Shown in pieces: positions 1 through 4,859 of a stretch of 6,433 nt of DNA. The translations under genes were made by a program, and so were the position numbers. This DNA is from Pseudomonadota bacterium. Lineage in GTDB: Bacteria > Pseudomonadota > Gammaproteobacteria > Burkholderiales > Burkholderiaceae_B. Location of the stretch: assembly GCA_023437255.1 (NCBI GenBank), contig JAEZGR010000321.1, positions 1-6,433 of the forward strand. The letters run 5' to 3'. The notes below the pieces were generated by a model. That model made no database searches, had not been told where the DNA came from, and saw only the letters and a program-made list of their open reading frames with translations. Numbering within the stretch: the first letter of the stretch is position 1; each line of letters begins with the position of its first letter.

Positions 1-24
1 TTCCTGGCCTGGATGGGCCAGGAA
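1..24 (-). terminator. Hairpin terminator of the small exported protein gene
   Basis: Positions 1-9 (TTCCTGGCC) and 16-24 (GGCCAGGAA) form a perfect 9-bp stem around a 6-base loop. It lies 16 bases past the stop codon of the minus-strand gene ending at 41. A T tract on the minus strand would fall left of position 1 and cannot be seen; on the plus strand no T tract follows. The location fits a Rho-independent terminator of the minus-strand gene, possibly shared with a convergent gene outside the window. Confidence 0.6.
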
Positions 25-40
25 TCGAACAGACGCGTGA

Positions 41-373
41 TTACTGAACGAACGAGAACTCGCCCACTTTACAAACGTCAACGTTGCGCTGCACGACTAC
101 ATCGCCGTCTTCGAACTCGCCCTTGAAGTCGAATTTGCAGGCGCCAGTCCCGTCATCGATATCGATCACCAGCGACGCACCCGGCATGATGACGTCGTCA
201 CCCAGGATGTCTTCTTCCCAATCGTCGGTCGATGTACGCGAGGCGTAAAACGCGAAGAGCGGCGTCTTGGTCTTGTTAATGACCTTGACCTTGCGATCAG
301 CGGCCACCGCGGCGTTTGTGCCAGCCAATGTGACGACAGCGATAGCGGACATCAGGAGAATACGCTTAAGCAT
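41..373 (-). CDS. Small exported protein of unknown function (110 aa)
   Basis: A complete 110-residue protein. Residues 1-24 are a typical Sec signal peptide: MLKR charges, a hydrophobic core and an AVA cleavage site at 22-24. The mature part of about 85 residues is acidic and looks beta-rich. It carries the segments DDWEEDILGDD (50-60), MPGASL (63-68), DIDDGTGACKFDF (71-83) and FEDGD (87-91). It has two cysteines, C79 and C101, which could form a disulfide in the periplasm. From memory, short secreted proteins with a similar W-x-x-D-x-LG ... DDG ... C-x-FDF pattern occur in several proteobacteria without a known function. The start is supported by AGGA (complement of 380-383) six bases upstream of the ATG. 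The gene diverges from the response-regulator operon and ends before a hairpin terminator, so it is probably monocistronic. Its function cannot be read from sequence; binding or envelope roles are only guesses. Confidence 0.88.
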   Translation of the reverse strand: MLKRILLMSAIAVVTLAGTNAAVAADRKVKVINKTKTPLFAFYASRTSTDDWEEDILGDDVIMPGASLVIDIDDGTGACKFDFKGEFEDGDVVVQRNVDVCKVGEFSFVQ

Positions 374-466
374 AAAGATTCCTACAGGAACGTTGAAGAA
401 ACAGGGCTGCGCACGCGTTGCCGGGCTTTACCGGTATTGAAAGATGGCGCGAGGGCATCACTTCAC

Positions 467-476
467 ACTGTACAGT
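467..476. promoter_or_regulatory. Perfect 10-bp palindrome, candidate operator half of a pair
   Basis: ACTGTACAGT reads the same on both strands. It lies one base before a second, longer palindrome (478-493) in the divergent control region, which suggests a protein-binding site. It is not a canonical enterobacterial LexA box, because CTGT and ACAG touch instead of being separated by eight bases. The binding protein is unknown. Confidence 0.35.
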
Positions 477-477
477 T

Positions 478-493
478 TTGCAAATATTTGCAA
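478..493. promoter_or_regulatory. Perfect 16-bp palindrome, candidate operator
   Basis: TTGCAAATATTTGCAA is a perfect 16-bp palindrome in the AT-rich middle of the divergent region, about 105 bases from the exported-protein start and about 187 from the regulator start. Each arm also holds a -35-like TTGCAA, so a bound protein could affect promoters on either strand. A homodimeric regulator is the natural reader; the adjacent NarL-type regulator is one candidate, but nothing in the sequence proves it. Confidence 0.45.
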
Positions 494-494
494 C

Positions 495-550
495 ATCCCT
501 GGAATTGGGTAATTTTCATCTAGGCCTCAAAAATCCCGATTTTCAGGGAT
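495..550. repeat. Spaced inverted repeat with nested palindrome
   Basis: ATCCCTGGAA (495-504) is repeated in inverted form as TTTCAGGGAT (541-550), 9 of 10 positions matching and the outer seven perfect. Between and partly overlapping them is AAAATC-CC-GATTTT (530-543), an interrupted palindrome with 6-bp arms and a CC centre. The arms are too far apart for a simple dimer site and could instead be two operator half-sites for looping or cooperative binding, or a long RNA stem if transcribed. Role unknown. Confidence 0.35.
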
Positions 551-591
551 GACAGGCAGGGTTCAGCCGCTTACGATGCCGGGACTGCGGC

Positions 592-653
592 GTGTCGGCC
601 GCTGTCTGGAACTTGCCGACACCACGTAAATGGGCGGCGCTGAGCCAGCGCCG
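592..653 (+). promoter_or_regulatory. Structured leader upstream of the response regulator
   Basis: Two perfect inverted repeats follow each other. GTGTCGGC (592-599) pairs with GCCGACAC (615-622), an 8-bp stem with a 15-base loop. CGGCGCT (635-641) pairs with AGCGCCG (647-653), a 7-bp stem with a 5-base loop. The second ends 26 bases before the regulator ATG. Neither is followed by a T tract, so they are not intrinsic terminators. They would form hairpins in an mRNA starting further upstream, or could be DNA operators. No known riboswitch class was recognised. Confidence 0.4.
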
Positions 654-679
654 ATTCGGCAGATCCATAACGACTACCT

Positions 680-1504
680 ATGCGCACTTCCCTTACCGAG
701 CTTCAGGCCGTCCTGCCGTCTCCTGTGCTGGTGGTAGAAGACGAACCCCTCTTGCAGCAGCGTCTGCGTGGCATCTTGCTGCAGCTTGGCTATGCGCCCG
801 ACGCATTGTTGTTCGCCGCCAGCCTGGGCGAGGCCCGCGCATGCCTGGAAACGCAGCCCGTCACATTGGCGCTGGTGGATCTGATGCTGCCCGATGGCAG
901 CGGGCTTGATCTGATCGCCCAAATGCGGGCAGAGACACCAGAAATGGGCATTCTGGTGGTGTCCGCCTGGAGCTCCGAAGAGTCCATCCTGAATGCGTTA
1001 CGTGCAGGTGCGACAGGCTATGTCCTCAAAGAACGCGACGACATTGAGGTTTCGATGTCGATACGCAGTGTCTTGCGGGGTGGTGCGCCGATCGACCCTT
1101 TCATCGCCCGCCGGATTCTGCAGCTGCTGCCACTGGGCAACGCGGCAGACGAACGCCCTGTTGCGCCTGCCTCGGCTGGCCCTCGGTCCACGGAAGCGTC
1201 AACGTCAGCGGTACGCTCCGCTGAATCAGCGCAAGCGCCTCTTCGGCCCGATGTCGGCGCTCAACTACCCGCCTCGACTTCGGTCACGAACCACGCCGTC
1301 GCACAAGGCGAATCTCTCAGCGAGCGCGAAGGCCAGATTCTTTGTCTCGTGGCCGACGGCCTTACAAATCGGGAAATCGCCGAGCGGCTTTTCCTGTCGC
1401 GCCACACGGTTGAAAGCCACATCAAGCGCATCTACCGAAAATTGGCGGTGTCATCGCGCACCATGGCAATACGTGCAGGGCGCGCGCGAGGAGTGATCGA
1501 GTGA
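680..1504 (+). CDS. NarL/LuxR-family response regulator
   Basis: A two-component response regulator, 274 residues, expected to bind DNA when phosphorylated by the kinase encoded next to it. The receiver domain spans about 14-132: acidic pair E20-D21, phosphoacceptor D67 in VDLMLPDGSG, S95 at the Thr/Ser switch position and K117. The LuxR-type helix-turn-helix spans 213-274, with LSERE, the GLTNREIAERLFLS segment and TVESHIKRIYRKL. Between them lies a linker of about 60 residues (150-212) rich in Ala, Ser and Pro, which makes the protein longer than the usual 210-220 residues of the family. An in-frame TAA at 668-670 excludes any longer protein, and the ATG at 680 is the first start after it; no good ribosome binding site precedes it, but inverted repeats do. 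The stop overlaps the kinase GTG start (GTGA, 1501-1504), indicating translational coupling. Target genes are unknown. Confidence 0.93.
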   Translation: MRTSLTELQAVLPSPVLVVEDEPLLQQRLRGILLQLGYAPDALLFAASLGEARACLETQPVTLALVDLMLPDGSGLDLIAQMRAETPEMGILVVSAWSSEESILNALRAGATGYVLKERDDIEVSMSIRSVLRGGAPIDPFIARRILQLLPLGNAADERPVAPASAGPRSTEASTSAVRSAESAQAPLRPDVGAQLPASTSVTNHAVAQGESLSEREGQILCLVADGLTNREIAERLFLSRHTVESHIKRIYRKLAVSSRTMAIRAGRARGVIE

Positions 1505-3384
1505 CGCGTCTGCTGGCCGGGTGGCTGGCGTTGGTCGGATGCTGGTTGGGGCTGGTGGCACTGCCCGCGTGGGCCGACGTCCCACCGGAATGCACGCCAC
1601 ATGTGCTGTCGATCACAGCGGCTCGTGCCGAGACACCCGACGTGGGCCGTCCTGTCGTCGGTTGGGAGCCGGTGGAACTGCCCGACATCTGGGTGAATCG
1701 CTGGCCAGGGTACGAGGGATCGGTGTGGTACCGCATCGATTGGGAGCGCGGGTGCGTGCACCATACACCGCCCCAGGCAAGCCAGCCCGTGGGGTTGAGC
1801 CTGGGCGGAATCAGCATGGCGGGCGAAGTCTACGTCAACGACGACCTGCTATGGCGCGACGTCTCGCTGACGGAGCCTTTGTCGCAGTCCTGGAATATGC
1901 CGCGCCGCTGGCTGCTGCCTGAGTCCGCCCTGCACGAGGGCGTCAACACGATCTGGATCCATGTGATCGGGCTGGCGACCTACACACCCGGTTTGGGGAC
2001 TTTCTTCCTCGGCCCCGCGGCTCAGTCCGAGGAAATTCACGCCGCCAATCTGTGGCGCCAGCGGAATGTCCACTACATCGCCCTGGGTCTTTCGGGCGCA
2101 ATGGGCTGCATCTACCTGGTGGTCTGGTGCTTGCGGCGTTCGGAGCAGGCGGTCGGCTGGTATGCCCTGATGTCATTGTGCTGGGTACTGTACCTGTCCA
2201 CCATTTTGGCGACCGATGCATGGCCGTTTGCCAGCATCCAGGCGCACTCTCGTTTGAACAACATCGCGTTTGTTCTGTATGTGATGTCGTTCTGCCTGTT
2301 CACCTGGCGCTTCGGTGCGCAACACCTGCCCCGCACGGAAAAAGCGCTCCTCGTGGCAACAACGCTGGCGCTGCTGGTGTCACTCACCGCCCCGCGTCCG
2401 GCCATGGAGCTGGTCTGGGCCATTTTCGCGCTGATTTTCCTGGGCAACTGCCTGCAGTTCCAATGGCATGCCTGGCGGACACGGGATCCCCAGCATATGC
2501 TGCTGGCGCTATGCTGGCTGATCTTTCTGGTGGTCGGCGTCCACGATGCAGTGGTGATGCTGAAGGGCTGGGGTGCACACGAAATGTGGGGCGCGGTGAC
2601 GAGCCCGATCACGGTACTGCTCATGGCATTGCTGCTGGGCGGGAGACTGGCTTCGAGCATGCATCGTATCGAGCACTTCAACCAGGAACTGCAGGAATAT
2701 GCAGCCCAAGCGCGCTCAGAGCTCGCGGAGGTCCTGGCCCGCAAGCACCAGGAGGCGCTTTCTCACGCCCGGCTGCGCGAGCGAATGGCCATCGTCCATG
2801 ACCTCCATGACGGGCTGGGCGGCAGCCTGGTCCGCAGCATGGCCCTCGTGGAACAGTCAAGAGAGCCTTTGTCGAACGAACGCATGCTCTCGTTGCTGAA
2901 GGTGCTGCGCGACGACCTGCGTCAGGTGATTGATTACGACTCGAGCGCCAGCACGGTTGTGCCCGAAACACCTGTGCAGTGGATCGCGCCTTTACGCCAT
3001 CGCTTCACTCGCCTGTTCGATGAGCTGGACATACGGATCGCCTGGGATGTGGCGGACCAATGGCGCACACGACCGAGCGCACTGCATTGTCTTGGCCTGG
3101 CCAGGTTGGTCGAAGAAGCACTGTCCAATGTCATCAAGCACAGCCGGGCACACTATGTTCGCGTACTCTGTGAACAGCCAGAACCGGACCTGCTGCGTGT
3201 AGTAATCGAAGACGACGGCGTGGGCTTTGACCTGCAGGCCGTTCGCGACGCCGGACTGGGTGTGGGCATGCGCAGCATGGCGGCCCGGGCGGAACGCCTG
3301 GGGGGCGAGTTGGTGGTAACGTCTGGCAACGGGGGAACTGTGGTACAGGTGGTGGTTCAGCTCGACCACTTCAATGGAAAGTAG
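1501..3384 (+). CDS. 7TMR-DISM-type membrane sensor histidine kinase
   Basis: A sensor kinase of 627 residues that should autophosphorylate on histidine and pass the phosphate to the adjacent regulator. In order: signal peptide (1-25, ending PAWA); periplasmic beta-sandwich (about 27-188) resembling the GH2 sugar-binding/7TMR-DISM extracellular fold, with VWYRIDWE, LSLGGISMAGEVYVNDDLLWRD and LHEGVNTIWIHVIG; about seven membrane helices (about 190-386); a coiled-coil-like linker (388-425); HisKA_3 dimerisation helix with phosphoacceptor H436 in HDLHDGLG; HATPase domain (about 525-622) with N-box E538/E539-N543, G1 DDGVGF (571-576), G2 GLGVGM (585-590) and GNGGT near the end. All key catalytic residues are present. 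C31 and C85 in the periplasmic domain might pair. The GTG start is well supported by GAGGAG (1488-1493) seven bases upstream and by the signal peptide beginning there. The ligand is unknown; a carbohydrate is suggested only by fold resemblance. Confidence 0.93.
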   Translation: MTRLLAGWLALVGCWLGLVALPAWADVPPECTPHVLSITAARAETPDVGRPVVGWEPVELPDIWVNRWPGYEGSVWYRIDWERGCVHHTPPQASQPVGLSLGGISMAGEVYVNDDLLWRDVSLTEPLSQSWNMPRRWLLPESALHEGVNTIWIHVIGLATYTPGLGTFFLGPAAQSEEIHAANLWRQRNVHYIALGLSGAMGCIYLVVWCLRRSEQAVGWYALMSLCWVLYLSTILATDAWPFASIQAHSRLNNIAFVLYVMSFCLFTWRFGAQHLPRTEKALLVATTLALLVSLTAPRPAMELVWAIFALIFLGNCLQFQWHAWRTRDPQHMLLALCWLIFLVVGVHDAVVMLKGWGAHEMWGAVTSPITVLLMALLLGGRLASSMHRIEHFNQELQEYAAQARSELAEVLARKHQEALSHARLRERMAIVHDLHDGLGGSLVRSMALVEQSREPLSNERMLSLLKVLRDDLRQVIDYDSSASTVVPETPVQWIAPLRHRFTRLFDELDIRIAWDVADQWRTRPSALHCLGLARLVEEALSNVIKHSRAHYVRVLCEQPEPDLLRVVIEDDGVGFDLQAVRDAGLGVGMRSMAARAERLGGELVVTSGNGGTVVQVVVQLDHFNGK

Positions 3385-3391
3385 CCACCCC

Positions 3392-4015
3392 ATGGACAAA
3401 GACAGACTCCACCAGTTGACTGAGCTCACTCTCGCACACTACGAGCGCAATGCCGATGCATTCTGGTCTGGCACGCGCGATCACGACGTCAGCCAGAATA
3501 TCGACGCCTTGCTGAGCCACATCGAAGCGCCCGCGCCGTATGTGATTCTTGATTTCGGCTGCGGCCCCGGTCGCGACCTCAAAACCTTCACTGCTTTGGG
3601 TCACCAGGCGATCGGCCTTGAGGGATCCGCCCGCTTCGTCGAGATGGCGCGCCAGAATTCAGGTTGCGAGGTATGGCACCAGGATTTTCTCGACCTCGAT
3701 CTGCCTGTCGAGCGCTTTGACGGCGTGTTTGCCAACGCGTCGCTGTTCCATGTTCCTACGCAGGAACTGCCGCGCGTGCTGGGCGCATTGCATCGAACGC
3801 TCAAGCCCGGTGGTGTGCTGTTCAGCTCGAACCCGCGCGGGCACAACGAAGAGATATGGAATGGGCAGCGCTTTGGCGCTTACCACGATCTTGAGGGGTG
3901 GCGAAGCCTGGTCACGGCCGCAGGCTTCGTGGAACTGACGCATTACTATCGACCGGAGGGCCTGCCCCGCGAAGAGCAGCCCTGGCTGGCAACGGTGTTC
4001 CGCCGGGTAAGCTAG
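3392..4015 (+). CDS. Class I SAM-dependent methyltransferase
   Basis: A cytoplasmic Rossmann-fold methyltransferase of 207 residues; it transfers a methyl group from S-adenosylmethionine to an unidentified substrate. Visible motifs: motif I VILDFGCGPG (51-60) for SAM binding, acidic E77 at the end of strand beta2 (GLEGSAR), D98 in HQDF, RFDGVFANASLFHVP (108-122), LKPGGVLFSSNPRG (137-150) and the late aromatic segment HYYRPEG. The N-terminal HYERNADAFWSGTRDHDVSQNI is typical of small stand-alone members of this family. I chose the ATG at 3392, which has GGAAAG (3376-3381) ten bases upstream and leaves a 7-base gap after the kinase stop. The in-frame ATG at 3374 would add six residues and overlap the kinase by 11 bases, but has no ribosome binding site. 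Position implies co-transcription with the two-component genes. The substrate cannot be told from the sequence; no RNA- or protein-methylase signature is evident. Confidence 0.88.
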   Translation: MDKDRLHQLTELTLAHYERNADAFWSGTRDHDVSQNIDALLSHIEAPAPYVILDFGCGPGRDLKTFTALGHQAIGLEGSARFVEMARQNSGCEVWHQDFLDLDLPVERFDGVFANASLFHVPTQELPRVLGALHRTLKPGGVLFSSNPRGHNEEIWNGQRFGAYHDLEGWRSLVTAAGFVELTHYYRPEGLPREEQPWLATVFRRVS

Positions 4016-4025
4016 CGCGCGCAGA

Positions 4026-4048
4026 CCGGCCTCACGCCGGCCCATTTT
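4026..4048 (+). terminator. Probable terminator of the regulator-kinase-methyltransferase operon
   Basis: CCGGC (4026-4030) and GCCGG (4036-4040) form a 5-bp all-GC stem with loop CTCAC, followed by CCCA and TTTT (4045-4048). It begins 10 bases after the methyltransferase stop. The stem is short and the T tract starts four bases after it, so it would be a weak Rho-independent terminator for plus-strand transcripts. The stop codon of the convergent DUF488 gene (4032-4034) falls in the loop. On the minus strand no T tract follows. Confidence 0.4.
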
Positions 4049-4565
4049 CCGCACCATACACGAGCCTGCCATCGACCACCCTTGCCGGGCTCGTCATGGG
4101 GTGCAGCACGACGTGGTCGTGATCCATGATGTGCATGACTCGCACGCCCTGCACACACAACTGGTCCGCGATCATCGATCGGTGGCAGCGCCACCAGACG
4201 GCCTCGGCACACATGATGGCCGTTCGCTTCTCCTCGGACACAACCAGCAGATCCGCCAGCGCTGCTTTGAACTCCGGCGTCTCCATGTAATCGGCATACC
4301 CACGAAACGACTCGTTGCGCCATGCCGTATTCATCGAATCCGCACGAGGGCGGCGTCTTCCGCCGAGCGCCTTGAACCACGCGTATGCCACGCCAGGCTC
4401 CTTCAGCGCATCCTTGAGAGCGTCCTGACCAAAATGAGGGTACTTGCGCGAGCCGGGAAAGCTGCGCACATCAGCGATGCGCTCGATGTCGTGGCGCCTC
4501 AACAACTCGAGAAACTCATCGAAAGTACGAGTAGAGTGACCAATAGTCCAAAGCGTGTGTGCCAT
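4032..4565 (-). CDS. DUF488 family protein
   Basis: A 177-residue cytoplasmic protein of the DUF488 family, whose biochemical role is not established. Family marks seen: TIGHSTRTFDEFLELL at the N-terminus (7-22), IADVRSFPGSRKYPHF (30-45), FKALGGRRR (64-72), FRGYADYM (87-94) and CAEAVWWRCHRSMIAD (119-134) with the conserved C119, C127-H128-R129. Length is usual for the family and the gene looks intact. The start is the ATG at 4563-4565, because family members begin just before the TIGHS motif; a TTG at 4605-4607 would add 14 residues of unrelated character. No clear ribosome binding site precedes either start. The gene converges on the methyltransferase (16-base gap) and diverges from recQ, so it appears to have its own promoter in 4566-4859. 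Confidence 0.9.
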   Translation of the reverse strand: MAHTLWTIGHSTRTFDEFLELLRRHDIERIADVRSFPGSRKYPHFGQDALKDALKEPGVAYAWFKALGGRRRPRADSMNTAWRNESFRGYADYMETPEFKAALADLLVVSEEKRTAIMCAEAVWWRCHRSMIADQLCVQGVRVMHIMDHDHVVLHPMTSPARVVDGRLVYGAENGPA

Positions 4566-4859
4566 GCTGTATTCGGAGCAACCAGCGGGCCAGCGTCCGG
4601 TACACAATTTTCATACTCGTAATGCGTCTGCGCAACCGCCGTTCAACGTGCAGGCCCTGGTGCCACGGTATTGCCAATAAGCATGAAGCTCGGCCGCCAG
4701 CCCCGTTCACAGGCCGGGCCAACGCATTCGCCCGCATCTTCCTTGAACAGTGGGTGACGTTTCCCCGCTATATCGCGTACCGACTGGGGCGCGCGCTGCG
4801 CCACTGAACATGCGGCACGGCGGTTGCCAAGCTGGAATCCCCACCCCGGCAGCCGCATC
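4566..4859. promoter_or_regulatory. Divergent intergenic region between DUF488 gene and recQ
   Basis: About 294 bases that must hold promoters for both flanking genes. Candidates are weak: TTGAAC (4743-4748) and TATATC (4769-4774) on the plus strand have a 20-bp spacer, and TTGCGC to TATGAA on the minus strand (4636 down to about 4611) has a 14-bp spacer. TATTG-C-CAATA (4669-4679) is a small palindrome. A 62-codon plus-strand frame (ATG 4622-4624, stop 4805-4807) crosses most of the region. Its last third has fairly gene-like codons and would read FLEQWVTFPRYIAYRLG, but it lacks a ribosome binding site and any recognised family, so I do not call it a gene. Confidence 0.45.

Larger units (their letters stand above)
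374..679. promoter_or_regulatory. Divergent intergenic control region
   Basis: These 306 bases separate the minus-strand exported protein from the plus-strand response regulator and must carry both promoters. No gene is supported in it. The middle, about 474-550, is clearly AT-richer than its surroundings and contains the palindromes listed separately. A weak plus-strand promoter can be drawn as TTGCAA (488-493), a 16-bp spacer and TAATTT (510-515). A weak minus-strand one can be drawn as TTGCAA (complement of 488-493), a 15-bp spacer and TACAGT (complement of 467-472). Both match the sigma-70 consensus poorly, so the promoter positions are guesses, while the regulatory nature of the region is inferred from gene orientation. 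Confidence 0.6.

Noticed and set aside
467..476. SOS (LexA) box reading of ACTGTACAGT
   Set aside because: The canonical enterobacterial box needs CTGT and ACAG separated by eight bases; here they abut. The neighbouring genes are not SOS genes either.
592..653. Intrinsic terminator or attenuator
   Set aside because: The stems are not followed by a T tract, so termination by these hairpins alone is unlikely; kept instead as leader structure or operator.
592..909. GTG-started plus-strand frame overlapping the response regulator start
   Set aside because: It runs through the receiver domain in another frame, its product is Arg/Ala-rich, and its start lies inside an inverted repeat without a ribosome binding site.
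2052..2801. Long plus-strand frame, and a 210-residue minus-strand frame, inside the kinase gene
   Set aside because: Both lie over the membrane and linker parts of the kinase, which read continuously with sensible hydrophobic helices. The alternative products are Gly/Ala/Arg-rich or low-information shadows.
4516..4614. Minus-strand 32-codon frame (ATG 4612-4614) overlapping the DUF488 start, as a leader peptide
   Set aside because: It overlaps the DUF488 coding start in another frame, has no convincing ribosome binding site and no regulatory codon run.
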